Of a DNA stretch of 64,000 nt, positions 18,952 through 28,326 are shown in pieces. The DNA is from JAJCYL01 sp965206015. Lineage in GTDB: Bacteria; Bacteroidota; Bacteroidia; Cytophagales; Cyclobacteriaceae. The notes under the pieces were generated by a model. The model was not told where the DNA came from. It made no database searches and worked only from the letters and a program-made list of their open reading frames with translations. The stretch is taken from contig CBDBIW010000015.1 of NCBI GenBank assembly GCA_965206015.1, positions 868,001 through 932,000 of the forward strand, given 5' to 3'. Each line of letters starts with the position of its first letter. The first letter of the stretch is position 1. Position numbers and translations under genes: made by a program.

Positions 18952-20110
18952 CTGATGCTACGCAGTTTAAAATTAAGAGGTGATTTCAGTAAACAGATAA
19001 CATTTTGTATATTTCTACTATAGAACATAATATGCTTGATTTGTATACCGGTTACCTGGTCACCTCGACCAGGTACACATCCGCAACTGGTTTGGCAAAA
19101 ATATTTGGTGATAGTTTCAGCCATGATAAGGTTACCCGTTTTCTTGGCGGACAGGAACCGGACAATAAGAAGTTGTGGTCTGTTATAAAACCTTTTCTGC
19201 GTTCGGTAGAGAAAAACAATTCTGTCTTGATTGTTGATGATACGATTTTCGAAAAGCCCTATACTGCTGAAAGTCAAACCAACACTTATCATTATGACCA
19301 TAGTAAAGGAAAGCGTGTAAAGGGGATCAGTGCGGTCAACTTGACCCATGAGACCAATGGCACACGACTACCAACAAGTATGTCCATTGTCCATAAAGAC
19401 AAGTTGGTAGAAGAAAATGGTGTTCAAAAAAGAAAAAGCAGTAAGATCGGGAACGAATTTTTCAGGGAACAATTCTTACAAACGATACCTAATGAAGTGT
19501 TATCCGGCACTGTATTGGGCGATATTTGGTTTGGAAATGTGAAAAACATGGAGTTGATGATCTCTAAGGGCAAGCCATTTATCATGCCATTAAAGACTAA
19601 CGGTCGGGTTTCACTCTATGATCCTTCAAATCAAGAAAACAAGGAGTACGTGCCAGTCGAATCGTTGGAACTGGAAGAGGACAGGCCTGTCAAAGTATTG
19701 CTCAAAGATTATTCAAAACCTTTATTGCGATGCAAACGAGTCTTCAAAAACACAGGCAACAATACAGGGACTCTTTATTTAATTACTTCTGATTTGACGG
19801 CAGCCTACTCGGGCATTACTACAACCTGTCAAAGGAGGTGGGCTGTGGAGACCTGTCGCAGTTCATTGAAAAACAATGTTCCGGTGTGTGCTTTCCCTGC
19901 AAAAACCATCAAGACCCGGTGCAACCATATTTACGCATCGGTGATGGTTTTTGTAAAGCTGGAAGTAATCAAGGTCAAAAAAGCGGTCAGCCAATATGGC
20001 TTAAAATCAACATTGTACTTGAAAGGGATCAAGGCTGCCTTTGATGAACCCAACAATATTAAATATGGTGTCCGATTCAACTTAGATTGCTAACTTTTGC
20101 GTAACATCAG
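18952..20110 (+). mobile_element. Insertion sequence with DDE (IS4-superfamily, IS701-like) transposase and ~13-bp ends
   Basis: The left end CTGATGCTACGCA (18952-18964) and the right end, read inward, CTGATGTTACGCA (20110-20098) form a 13-bp inverted repeat with one mismatch that encloses a single transposase gene. No clear target-site duplication is seen at the two junctions. The right end lies 37 bp upstream of the start of the next gene. Confidence 0.75.
19032..20093 (+). CDS. DDE transposase, IS4 superfamily (IS701-like)
   Basis: About 353 residues from the ATG at 19032; a TTG nine codons earlier is less likely. DDE signatures are visible: VLIVDDTIFEKPYT (first Asp), LGDIWFGN (second Asp region) and CQRRWAVETCRSSLK, which matches the IS4 Y-x2-R-x3-E-x6-K signature except that Cys replaces the Tyr. 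The ORF is full length, with no frameshift, and sits within matching terminal inverted repeats, so the element may still be mobile; the Tyr-to-Cys change might reduce activity. The product cuts and pastes its own DNA. Confidence 0.88.
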   Translation: MLDLYTGYLVTSTRYTSATGLAKIFGDSFSHDKVTRFLGGQEPDNKKLWSVIKPFLRSVEKNNSVLIVDDTIFEKPYTAESQTNTYHYDHSKGKRVKGISAVNLTHETNGTRLPTSMSIVHKDKLVEENGVQKRKSSKIGNEFFREQFLQTIPNEVLSGTVLGDIWFGNVKNMELMISKGKPFIMPLKTNGRVSLYDPSNQENKEYVPVESLELEEDRPVKVLLKDYSKPLLRCKRVFKNTGNNTGTLYLITSDLTAAYSGITTTCQRRWAVETCRSSLKNNVPVCAFPAKTIKTRCNHIYASVMVFVKLEVIKVKKAVSQYGLKSTLYLKGIKAAFDEPNNIKYGVRFNLDC

Positions 20111-20147
20111 GTCTTGAACTTCATCCTTTAATTACAAATAGTACTTC

Positions 20148-21881
20148 TTGAAAATCCTTGTTTCCATATTAACCCTGACTTTCAGCCTTTCGGGTTATGC
20201 CCAGAACCATCAGCAAAGATATCTTGGTGGAAAGGAACTTTTCCGAACGGGGAAATATAAACTGGCAATGGAAACTTTTCGATCCATAGCCGACCCAAAT
20301 GAAAAACACAGTCTGACTGAATATGCTTCCTTTTACTTTGCCTTGTCAGCTTATCAAGATGGGCAAGTCTATGTTGCCAGGGACATATTTCGACAAATTA
20401 TTAGCAAATTTTATACCTGGAGAAAAATCGATGAAGTCAATTTATGGCTCACACAGATAAATTTTGAGTTAGAAAATTATTCCGAGGCCCTGCATTATTT
20501 TGACAAAATAATGTCGGGTAAAATTGCCCAAAATGGTCGGGAATTAAAACGACATCACCTATTTGAAATTGACTCTATTGAGGTGCTTGAATCGCTCCAT
20601 AATGAATATCCTGAAGATAATATTATTGCAGAGGCATTGGTGAAAAGCATCGAAAAACAGCCTCTTGCTGATAAGGATATCGGGCTCATGGAGAGTTTAG
20701 TCAATCAATTTAAGCTTGATGGGTCTAAGTACAATGTGCCTGATTATTCTCAAAATGTAAAGAAGGACGAATATACAATTGTAGTCATGCTCCCATTTAT
20801 GTTTAATTCTTATGAAAATACTCGTCAAATTCTAAGGAATAATCTCGTAACGGCTCTTTATGAGGGAATGCTTCTGGCCGAAGAAGAACTGTCTAATACA
20901 GGAAAAAAAGTACGATTAATTCCGTATGACACCAGGAGAAATGAAGATGTAACCCTGGAAATTATTAATAAAAAAGAATTAAAATCCGTAGATTTAATTG
21001 TAGGTCCGCTTTATCCAGATCCCAGTAAGGTTGCCTCACAATTCTCATTCGATCATCACATCAATATGATCAATCCGCTATCGTCTAATTCTGAGGTAAT
21101 CGGGAACAACCCTTTCTCCTTCCTTTTTGAACCGTCAACAGAAACTCAAGCCCTAAAAGCAGCGGAGTACGCTAAGAAAAATTACACCAATAAAACGGCG
21201 GTCATATTATATGAAGACAACAGCAGAGATTCTCTTTTCGCAAATCTCTATAAAGCCGAGATTGAAAAGGATTCCTTCCAGGTTGTATGGTTTAAGAAGT
21301 TCACTGAAGAGGAACTCCGCAGGAAAGAAGACCCACAAGATCCTGATGAGTGGTTTGAGGAGTTACTCGTAATTCCTCAGGGCAGCATTGGCCATATTTT
21401 GACGGCAAGCTCTAAAGTAGTTTTCGCTGCAAACAGCATGAGTGTAGTAAATATTCGAGGAGATAGCATTCCCCTTATGGGTAGGGAGGAATGGCTTAAT
21501 TACGCCTCTATTGGATTTGACCAACTGGAGCAACTTGATGTATCGTTTGTGGCACCCAATTTTTACGATGAGACCAGTTCTTCGTACAAAATACTGCGGA
21601 GAAAGATTCTTGATAATTACAAAACAACCCCAAATCAGTACCATGTGATTGGATATGAATTAATCAGATATTTGGGACAAGTGCTACATGCCCATGGCAA
21701 ATACTTTCAAACCGGAATTAGAAATGGTCGAATGATCAATGGTGCAATTCTTCAGGGAACTCAATTTGGAACTAGCAATAACAACCAGTTAGTTCCCATC
21801 ATAAAATTCCAAAATGCTCAATTGCAAAGGGTGGACAATGCAATAAATCCGGGGAATCGAAATAATGAACAAGACCATTAG
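20148..21881 (+). CDS. Exported TPR plus periplasmic-binding-fold (receptor family ligand-binding) protein
   Basis: 577 residues from a TTG start; no upstream ATG exists in frame, and the signal peptide (KILVSILTLTFSLSGYAQ) begins exactly there. Residues 25-150 contain TPR-like helices (ELFRTGKYKLAMETFRSI, DIFRQIISKF). From about 210 onwards a type-1 periplasmic binding fold starts (YTIVVMLPFMFNSYE, GMLLAEEEL, SVDLIVGPLY, AAEYAKKNYTNKTAVILY). This resembles LppC/LpoA- or branched-chain-amino-acid-binding-like proteins of Bacteroidota; the ligand is unknown. The gene overlaps hemL by 17 bp, so they are co-transcribed. An insertion sequence ends 37 bp upstream and has probably displaced the native promoter region. 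Confidence 0.8.
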   Translation: MKILVSILTLTFSLSGYAQNHQQRYLGGKELFRTGKYKLAMETFRSIADPNEKHSLTEYASFYFALSAYQDGQVYVARDIFRQIISKFYTWRKIDEVNLWLTQINFELENYSEALHYFDKIMSGKIAQNGRELKRHHLFEIDSIEVLESLHNEYPEDNIIAEALVKSIEKQPLADKDIGLMESLVNQFKLDGSKYNVPDYSQNVKKDEYTIVVMLPFMFNSYENTRQILRNNLVTALYEGMLLAEEELSNTGKKVRLIPYDTRRNEDVTLEIINKKELKSVDLIVGPLYPDPSKVASQFSFDHHINMINPLSSNSEVIGNNPFSFLFEPSTETQALKAAEYAKKNYTNKTAVILYEDNSRDSLFANLYKAEIEKDSFQVVWFKKFTEEELRRKEDPQDPDEWFEELLVIPQGSIGHILTASSKVVFAANSMSVVNIRGDSIPLMGREEWLNYASIGFDQLEQLDVSFVAPNFYDETSSSYKILRRKILDNYKTTPNQYHVIGYELIRYLGQVLHAHGKYFQTGIRNGRMINGAILQGTQFGTSNNNQLVPIIKFQNAQLQRVDNAINPGNRNNEQDH

Positions 21882-23151
21882 TCAGAAGCTGTTTGACCAG
21901 GCGAAAAAAGTCATTCCAGGAGGAGTCAACTCACCGGTCAGAGCTTTTAAGGCAGTTGGTGGTGATCCTCTATTTATCAAATCTGCCATAGGTGCCTATA
22001 TGTATGATGAGGACGGCAATGAGTTGATTGACCTAATTAACAGTTGGGGTCCAATGATTCTGGGACACGGTCATCCAATTATACGAGAAGCCGTTTACCG
22101 TGCTGCTGAAAACTCCTTGTCTTTCGGTGCACCTGCATCACGTGAAGTTGAAATCGCTGAATTGATTGTCGATGCGGTTCCCTCTGTTGAAAAAGTTCGG
22201 ATGGTCAACTCAGGTACGGAAGCCACTATGTCAGCAATAAGAGTTGCCCGAGGTTATACTGGAAAAGACAAATTTTTGAAATTTGAAGGTTGCTATCACG
22301 GACATGGAGACTCCTTTTTAATTGCTGCAGGATCAGGGGCTGTTACAATGGGCACACCAGATAGCCCTGGAGTAACAGAAGGGACAGCTAAAGATACTTT
22401 ACTGGCCAAATTCAATGACCTCGATGAGGTGCAGTCAGTCGTCAATACGAATAAGGATGAGATAGCCGCTATCATTCTTGAACCTGTAGTCGGCAATATG
22501 GGTTGTGTCCTCCCTGGAAATGGATTTCTCGCCGGTCTGAGGAAAATCTGTGACCAGGAGGGGATTTTACTCATTTTTGACGAAGTCATGACTGGGTTCA
22601 GGCTAGCTCCGGGAGGTGCTCAAGAGCTCTACGGAATTACTCCAGACATGACCACAATGGGTAAAATTATCGGCGGTGGAATGCCTGTTGGTGCCTATGG
22701 AGGAAAAGCCGAGATCATGGACTATGTTTCCCCACAAGGACCTGTTTACCAGGCAGGCACACTATCGGGAAATCCTGTGGCTATGGCGGCCGGTTTAGCT
22801 ATGCTAAATCATCTCAAAACCAATCCGGGAATTTATGATCAATTAAATGGAGCAACTGCTCAAATAGTCAATGGAATAAAAGACAACCTTAATAGATTGA
22901 GTCTGCCTTTCACAATTAATCAAGTGGGTTCTATGTTTAGTCTGTTTTTTACTGATCAATGTGTAACTGATTTCGACACAGCCAAGACTACTGACTCCGT
23001 CGTATTTGGTAAATATTTCCAAAATATGCTTTCCAGAGGAATCTATCTAGCTCCTTCTCAGTTTGAAACTCTTTTCATTTCTGCATCGATTACGTCAGAC
23101 TTGGTTGATAGAATTGTGACGGCTAATTTTGAGAGCTTGAAAAGCATATGA
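21865..23151 (+). CDS. hemL: Glutamate-1-semialdehyde 2,1-aminomutase
   Basis: 428 residues, the usual length. The PLP-dependent class-III aminotransferase features are all present: GGVNSPVRAFKAVGG near the N-terminus, NSGTEATMSAIRVARG, YHGHGDSFL, LIFDEVMTGFR, and the PLP lysine in TTMGKIIGGGMPVGAYGG (about residue 266). It converts glutamate-1-semialdehyde to 5-aminolevulinate, the C5-pathway entry to haem. It overlaps the upstream binding-protein gene by 17 bp and the downstream DUF3109 gene by 4 bp (ATGA), forming a tight operon. Confidence 0.97.
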   Translation: MNKTISQKLFDQAKKVIPGGVNSPVRAFKAVGGDPLFIKSAIGAYMYDEDGNELIDLINSWGPMILGHGHPIIREAVYRAAENSLSFGAPASREVEIAELIVDAVPSVEKVRMVNSGTEATMSAIRVARGYTGKDKFLKFEGCYHGHGDSFLIAAGSGAVTMGTPDSPGVTEGTAKDTLLAKFNDLDEVQSVVNTNKDEIAAIILEPVVGNMGCVLPGNGFLAGLRKICDQEGILLIFDEVMTGFRLAPGGAQELYGITPDMTTMGKIIGGGMPVGAYGGKAEIMDYVSPQGPVYQAGTLSGNPVAMAAGLAMLNHLKTNPGIYDQLNGATAQIVNGIKDNLNRLSLPFTINQVGSMFSLFFTDQCVTDFDTAKTTDSVVFGKYFQNMLSRGIYLAPSQFETLFISASITSDLVDRIVTANFESLKSI

Positions 23152-23714
23152 TCTTAATTGACAATACAGTCATCTCGGATGACGTTAAGGAACAATTCTT
23201 CGTTTGTGATTTAGAGAAATGTAAAGGTGCCTGTTGTGTAGAAGGCGACCTGGGAGCCCCACTCGAGAAAAATGAAATGGACCTGCTTGATAGATTTTAT
23301 CAAAAGATCAAACCCTATTTATCCAGGGAAGGCGTTGAAGCCATTGAGAAACAAGGAACTTATCTCCTGGACGAAGAAGGAGATTACAGTACACCAACTA
23401 TTAATAATAAAGAGTGTGCCTACTCCGTGTACGATGAAAAAGGAATTTTAAAATGTGGCATTGAACAGGCTTACAATGATGGTAAAACAAAGTTCAGAAA
23501 ACCGCTCTCTTGCCATCTTTATCCCATTAGAATTACTAAATACGATCATTACGATGCCATTAATTATGATCGATGGCACATTTGTTCACCAGCCTGTACT
23601 TTGGGAAAAGAACTGGGTGTACCGATATACAAATTTTTAAAAGACCCATTGATCCGTAAATATGGTGAAGACTGGTATGCACAATTAATAGATGAGATTG
23701 AAGGCATCAATTGA
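23148..23714 (+). CDS. DUF3109 family cysteine-rich protein
   Basis: 188 residues with a start overlapping the hemL stop (ATGA). Cys clusters CDLEKCKGACC, NKECAYS, KCGIE, LSCHLYPIR and ICSPAC are the DUF3109 signature and related to YkgJ-type putative zinc or iron-sulfur binding proteins. Function is unknown. Its tight coupling to hemL is seen here; any role in haem or metal handling is inference from that position. Confidence 0.85.
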   Translation: MILIDNTVISDDVKEQFFVCDLEKCKGACCVEGDLGAPLEKNEMDLLDRFYQKIKPYLSREGVEAIEKQGTYLLDEEGDYSTPTINNKECAYSVYDEKGILKCGIEQAYNDGKTKFRKPLSCHLYPIRITKYDHYDAINYDRWHICSPACTLGKELGVPIYKFLKDPLIRKYGEDWYAQLIDEIEGIN

Positions 23715-23739
23715 TTTCCTGTACGATTCATTACCTTTG
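23711..23739 (+). promoter_or_regulatory. Bacteroidota-type promoter (TTG - 18 bp - TACCTTTG)
   Basis: The -7 box TACCTTTG at 23732-23739 matches the TAnnTTTG consensus, and a TTG lies 18 bp upstream. It sits between the DUF3109 stop and the next gene, about 40 bp before its ATG. Confidence 0.5.
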
Positions 23740-23780
23740 CGGCTTTAAAATTTAAAAGCCATCACGTTGACTTGACATCC

Positions 23781-24620
23781 ATGGATTTAGTCGTTGCATT
23801 AATTACGGGTTTGGCAGCAGGTTTGCATTGCTCCACTTGGGGTATGTACAAAGACTCACCACATGAGGGATTTTCCTGGCCAAAATATTTTAGAAGTGCC
23901 CTGATCGGATTGGTTTATGGCCCTGTTGTCTACAATATTGTAGGATTTGACCTCAATTCATCAGTCGGCATTGTATTACTCTTCGGATCAGTTTATTTAT
24001 CCGAGAGGGTCACATTAGAAATTTGGAAGACCTTTTTACGCTCGGAAGACCAATCCAAATACTTTATTCCAATGCAGTTGAGTGTTTTCGGAAAGCCCAT
24101 TGAAAGTCAGAGAACAAGGTACATTGCTGCGGTTGTTTATGTTGGAGGAATTATCCTGGTAGGTTACGGTGTTTGGCAATTATATCAATCATACCTGAAT
24201 GGAAGCATTGACCTTAACCCATATTTTATTCTAATTTTCTTAAGTGTTGGTGGTTGGATTTCAGCCTTTGGAGGTGCGTGGAAGGATGCTCCACTAGAAG
24301 GTTTTGAGACTTTCAAATTCTTTAGAAGCCCCAGCGTTTCTTACACTTATGCTTTTTTAGCCGCCAATCTTACCGACAATTTTGTCATAATTACACTGTG
24401 CAGCATTGGATTTACCATTGCTTCGATTGAAACTTATAAGACATTTTTCTTTCCTGACAGACCAAGAGGGAAATTCGCAGGGAAACCTGTTTTATTCCCT
24501 GAAATGCTCAAGAAGAGACATTATTTTATTCCGGTTTATGTTGCAATTTGGCTATATGTTATTGTCAATACGGTGATTGCTTTCGCCAATCCTCATCAAG
24601 GCTTGGTGAATCCCTTTTAA
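23781..24620 (+). CDS. Polytopic membrane protein with an internal duplication, unknown function
   Basis: About 280 residues from ATG 23781 (a TTG at 23772 is possible). It has about 7-8 hydrophobic segments. Two halves look homologous: WGMYKDSPHEGFSWPKYFRS ... ERVTLEIWKTFLR ... FGKPIESQRTRY in the first, and GGAWKDAPLEGFETFKFFRS ... IASIETYKTFFFP ... FAGKPVLFPEMLKKRH in the second. The shared K-D-x-P-x-E-G-F motif with FRS, and the Y/W-K-T-F motif, recur about 155 residues apart. No family is recognised. The gene is 12 bp upstream of a CDP-alcohol phosphotransferase gene in the same direction, behind a recognisable promoter, so a role in lipid head-group synthesis or export is a reasonable guess. 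Confidence 0.75.
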   Translation: MDLVVALITGLAAGLHCSTWGMYKDSPHEGFSWPKYFRSALIGLVYGPVVYNIVGFDLNSSVGIVLLFGSVYLSERVTLEIWKTFLRSEDQSKYFIPMQLSVFGKPIESQRTRYIAAVVYVGGIILVGYGVWQLYQSYLNGSIDLNPYFILIFLSVGGWISAFGGAWKDAPLEGFETFKFFRSPSVSYTYAFLAANLTDNFVIITLCSIGFTIASIETYKTFFFPDRPRGKFAGKPVLFPEMLKKRHYFIPVYVAIWLYVIVNTVIAFANPHQGLVNPF

Positions 24621-24632
24621 TGCCTTAAAAAC

Positions 24633-25868
24633 ATGTCAATTACTGCTGTAATTTTTGACCCTGATCAATCCGGAAAGGAGCTGAATTCTCCTTTTGTCAA
24701 AGTTTATAACATGACCGTGTTTGAGAGAACAATTCGTTCTCTTCTATCTGCTGGCATTAACAATATTCTGTTGGTTAGTGAAAATAATGTGTCAAAATTC
24801 ACTGAAATTATCCAGCAGAAAGGGCTTGCATCAGAAACTATCAAATTCTTACAACCTGATGATTTGAAAACAACCATATCAGCATTAAAAGATATTCTGT
24901 TCCTAAGCCAACCCTTGTTATTGACTCCCAGGTATATCACCGAAACAATTGAGGCTGGCACTAAAGAGGGTACAATTGCCTCCGGTCCAAACAAATACCT
25001 GCTTTATATTAACGAAGGAGGATTGAGTCAACTTAAAAGTGAAATTAGCTCGGACCTTACGAGCCTGGTTCAGGCAGCTAATAAAAAAGGATTACAGACT
25101 GTTACAACTGAATCAATTGGTAGGTATGTGTGCGAACCAATTCCTGACAAAAAGTCCTTAAAGCAAGCAAGAGGAAGGCTTATTCGCAGTTTAAGGCAGC
25201 CAACAGATGAATTTATCTCAAGAACGTTCAATCGGCCAATCTCTCTTATTATTACCTCTGTGATTGCTTACACTCCAATCACCGCAAACCAATTCACTAT
25301 TTTCACGGGCATTATGGGTTTGATTACAGCCTGTATTCTTTCACTAGGCGGAGATCAGAATTTCCTTATTGGAGGCATTATGTTCCATTTCCTGGCCGTA
25401 CTTGATGCTGGAGATGGTGAAATTGCTCGGCTAAAGTTTCTGGCCTCTGAACGTGGTCAATGGATTGACACTATTGTGGATAATATCACTTACGTGGCCA
25501 CTTTAGCAGGTCTAATTGTTGGAGTTTTTCGCAGTGATCCAAGCGATTTCGTTATTTATTCCAGCATCGCGGGTGTCAGCTTTTTAATCCTGGCACTGGT
25601 CAGCCTTTATGTGTACCTACTCAAGTACAATCGCGGAGGTTCCCTGGTAAACATTGACTACAGCTTCAAAAGTGATGAAGGATTTTATGGCCAATTGATG
25701 AATGTCCTTCAGGGGCTTGGAAGAAGACCTTTTTTCTCAGTCATATTCATGTTCCTAGGCATTTTTGGAATTATGAAGCTATCCCTTGTATATGTGAGTT
25801 TAATGGCGTTTTTCGTTTTTGTATTTTCACTTCAGGCTCATATTCAGGCTGCAAAACATCAAGCCTAG
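24633..25868 (+). CDS. CDP-alcohol phosphatidyltransferase with N-terminal nucleotidyltransferase-like domain
   Basis: 411 residues. The C-terminal half holds the family motif DAGDGEIAR followed, after eight residues, by GQWIDTIVD, giving all the Asp ligands of CDP-alcohol phosphotransferases, embedded in about six transmembrane helices. The N-terminal ~170 residues resemble a sugar-nucleotidyltransferase fold (MSITAVIFDPDQSGKEL, FERTIRSLLSAGINNILLV), and the linker SLRQPTDEFISRTFNRPIS resembles bifunctional inositol-1-phosphate cytidylyltransferase/DIPP synthases. However, the glycine-rich NTP loop and the GD metal motif expected in that domain are not seen, so it is probably non-catalytic. 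Substrate alcohol unknown. Operon with the duplicated membrane protein upstream. Confidence 0.85.
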   Translation: MSITAVIFDPDQSGKELNSPFVKVYNMTVFERTIRSLLSAGINNILLVSENNVSKFTEIIQQKGLASETIKFLQPDDLKTTISALKDILFLSQPLLLTPRYITETIEAGTKEGTIASGPNKYLLYINEGGLSQLKSEISSDLTSLVQAANKKGLQTVTTESIGRYVCEPIPDKKSLKQARGRLIRSLRQPTDEFISRTFNRPISLIITSVIAYTPITANQFTIFTGIMGLITACILSLGGDQNFLIGGIMFHFLAVLDAGDGEIARLKFLASERGQWIDTIVDNITYVATLAGLIVGVFRSDPSDFVIYSSIAGVSFLILALVSLYVYLLKYNRGGSLVNIDYSFKSDEGFYGQLMNVLQGLGRRPFFSVIFMFLGIFGIMKLSLVYVSLMAFFVFVFSLQAHIQAAKHQA

Positions 25869-25968
25869 CGAAGGCACTTCAAAGTGTAATATTTCTCAAT
25901 ACATCATAGACCAGTCATTTTATTTCATTGGATATAAGTATCATTGAAACTCAATAAAATTCAATTCT

Positions 25969-26871
25969 GTGGTTTATAAATATTATACGCTTGATGTTTT
26001 TACAGACGTCACCTTTGGTGGAAATCAGCTGGCAGTATTTCCTGATGCCAGCAAAATACCGGACAATCAACTTCAGAAGATTGCCAACGAAATGAAGCTC
26101 TCTGAAACTACTTTTATCTATCCAACTGAACATTCAGATTGTGATTATAAAGTAAGAATCTTCACCCCTGTTCAGGAACTGCCAATGGCAGGGCATCCTA
26201 CATTGGGGACAGCCTATGTACTAACCAGTTTCGAGAATCTTTCGGGTAAAGATGAATTGACCATGACTCTTGAAGAAGGTGTGGGTCCAATCAAAGTGGA
26301 CATACTAATAGAGAATGGTGTACCGGGGTTAATTACTATGCAACAGTATAATCCCAGAATTTCAGCACCATTTGAGGACCGCGACGCTATAGCAAAATTA
26401 TTATCACTCCGGGAAAATCAATTGGTAAGCGATCTCCCCATTCAAATATTGGATTGTGGCGTACCTTATATGATGGTTCCGGTTAAAGACCTGAAATCTG
26501 TAGAATCAATTAAATTTAGGCTCGACGTTTATGATGATTTGTATCAAGAGCATCGAATACCCTTCACATTGGCCTACACGCTTGAAACAGTGCATCTTCA
26601 GAATGACGTTCATTGCAGGATGTTTGCTCCTGAAGCAGGTGTTTTAGAGGATCCAGCTACCGGATCTGCTCATGGGCCACTAGGTGGATACCTCGCCATT
26701 CATGAAATACTCGGGGCTGGCGACATTCAATTTGTAAGTGAGCAAGGATATGAACTTGGTCGACCGAGCCAATTAAATGTAGCAATACAAAAGAATGGAG
26801 ATCAAATCTCGAAAGTACTGGTAGGTGGTAGATGTGTGCCGGTCGGGGAAGGTGTGTTGAGAATTGATTGA
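25969..26871 (+). CDS. PhzF-family isomerase/epimerase
   Basis: 300 residues with GTG start at 25969. Family features: YYTLDVFTDVTFGGNQLAVF (the N-terminal strand with the G-N-x-L/A-V loop), the catalytic-Glu segment ANEMKLSETTFI, RIFTPVQELPMAGHPTLGT and the second-domain motif EDPATGSAHGPLGGYL. PhzF proteins act as diaminopimelate-epimerase-fold isomerases without cofactor. In most genomes such genes are not part of phenazine synthesis, and nothing here suggests phenazine; the substrate is unknown. Monocistronic, followed by an intergenic palindromic repeat. Confidence 0.9.
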   Translation: MVYKYYTLDVFTDVTFGGNQLAVFPDASKIPDNQLQKIANEMKLSETTFIYPTEHSDCDYKVRIFTPVQELPMAGHPTLGTAYVLTSFENLSGKDELTMTLEEGVGPIKVDILIENGVPGLITMQQYNPRISAPFEDRDAIAKLLSLRENQLVSDLPIQILDCGVPYMMVPVKDLKSVESIKFRLDVYDDLYQEHRIPFTLAYTLETVHLQNDVHCRMFAPEAGVLEDPATGSAHGPLGGYLAIHEILGAGDIQFVSEQGYELGRPSQLNVAIQKNGDQISKVLVGGRCVPVGEGVLRID

Positions 26872-26884
26872 AATCAAATCTCAT

Positions 26885-26968
26885 TTGTCATTTTGACGTA
26901 GGAGAAATCTTTGTCACAATAGTCAACAGATAATATGGGGAAAATCTCTCCTTTGGTCGAGATGACAA
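26885..26968. repeat. REP-like intergenic inverted repeat
   Basis: The left arm TTGTCATTTTGACGTAGGAG and the inverse of the right arm TTGTCATCTCGACCAAAGGA form an imperfect ~29-bp inverted repeat separated by ~26 bp. Such TGTCAT...CGACN(3-4)GGAGAAAT palindromes are scattered between genes in many Bacteroidota. It lies between the convergent PhzF-like gene and metK and may act as a bidirectional terminator. Confidence 0.65.
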
Positions 26969-27015
26969 GTGAGCACAGTGCTCATTTAATAGAAAATAAT
27001 GCCTTCTTCGATTTT

Positions 27016-28296
27016 CTAAACTCCAAAAGCTTCTTTCACCTTATCTACGTAGTCCAACTTCTCCCAGGTAAAGAACTCAATATCTTTTAATTCCTTGGTT
27101 TTGAACTCCTGAGTTCCTACCCCATTCTCCTGTATTTCCAAATTAATCAGCTCGATTTTTCGACTGAAAGAATCTCTACCCATGTGTCCATAGGCTGCTG
27201 TTTCCGAGAATATGGGATTCTTTAGTCCCAACCTGTCTACAATCGCTTTAGGTCGCATATCAAATATGGCCGACACTTTTTCAGCAATTTGCACATCATT
27301 AAGATCAACATTCGCAGTCCCATAGGTGTTGACATTCAATGAAACCGGTTTAGATACACCAATAGCATAGGCCACCTGGACCAGTACTTCATCGCAAAGT
27401 CCTGCAGCAACCATATTCTTAGCAATGTGCCGTGAGGCGTAGGCTGCACTTCTATCTACTTTTGAAGAGTCCTTTCCTGAAAAAGCTCCACCACCGTGAG
27501 CACCTTTGCCACCATACGTATCAACGATTATTTTTCTTCCTGTCAGGCCAGCATCGCCATGTGGGCCGCCAATGACAAATTTTCCTGTCGGATTTATATG
27601 GTATACAGTATCGCTATTCAATAATTCAGCTGGAATTACTCGTGGTACAACAATGTTAATTACATCCTCTCTGATTTTGGACAACATTACTTCTTCACTT
27701 TCGTCGAAAGCACCGTGCTGCGTAGAAACAACTACGGTATGAACTTTTTTAGGTTTATTGCCATTACCATATTCAACTGTTACTTGTGCCTTGCTGTCAG
27801 GTCTTAAGTAAGGCATAATGTGGGGTTCGTTCTTTCTGATATTGGCCAGTTCTCTCACCAGATGATGAGAAAATGACAATGTCATTGGCATGTATTCGGG
27901 AGTTTCATTAGAAGCGTAACCAAACATCATTCCTTGATCCCCTGCGCCTTGTTCCTTATCAACGCCTGTACCTTCATTAACTCCTTGTGCGATATCAGGA
28001 GACTGACTATGTAGCGTAACCATTACACCACATGATTCAGCATCAAATTGATACCCATCACGGTTATAACCTATTTTTTTGATGGTTTCACGCACTACGT
28101 CCTGTATTTCAACGTAGGCCTTGGTAGTAATTTCTCCGCCAACCACAACCAGGCCAGTGGTAACAAAAGTCTCACAAGCCACTCTGGAATGAGGATCTTG
28201 AGTAAGCATAGCATCTAGGATGGCATCAGATATTTGATCCGCAATTTTGTCAGGGTGACCTTCAGAAACTGACTCCGAAGTAAATAAATATGGCAT
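27016..28296 (-). CDS. metK: S-adenosylmethionine synthetase
   Basis: About 426 residues from ATG 28296; the frame extends 11 codons further upstream, but MPYLFTSESVSEGHPDKIAD is the conserved family start. Key motifs: GHPDKIADQISDAIL (ATP-binding His, metal Asp), GAGDQGMMFGYA (the ATP-binding hexapeptide) and GGGAFSGKDSSKVDRSAAY (phosphate-binding glycine-rich loop). It makes SAM from methionine and ATP. No SAM riboswitch is seen upstream. Transcribed alone, with a likely promoter about 30 bp upstream. Confidence 0.97.
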   Translation of the reverse strand: MPYLFTSESVSEGHPDKIADQISDAILDAMLTQDPHSRVACETFVTTGLVVVGGEITTKAYVEIQDVVRETIKKIGYNRDGYQFDAESCGVMVTLHSQSPDIAQGVNEGTGVDKEQGAGDQGMMFGYASNETPEYMPMTLSFSHHLVRELANIRKNEPHIMPYLRPDSKAQVTVEYGNGNKPKKVHTVVVSTQHGAFDESEEVMLSKIREDVINIVVPRVIPAELLNSDTVYHINPTGKFVIGGPHGDAGLTGRKIIVDTYGGKGAHGGGAFSGKDSSKVDRSAAYASRHIAKNMVAAGLCDEVLVQVAYAIGVSKPVSLNVNTYGTANVDLNDVQIAEKVSAIFDMRPKAIVDRLGLKNPIFSETAAYGHMGRDSFSRKIELINLEIQENGVGTQEFKTKELKDIEFFTWEKLDYVDKVKEAFGV

Positions 28297-28326
28297 ACTT
28301 GGAATTCTATTAGTTGTAAAAGCCTG

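Noticed and set aside
25969..26871. Phenazine biosynthesis role for the PhzF-like gene
   Set aside because: No other phz genes nearby; the family is widespread with unrelated or unknown functions.
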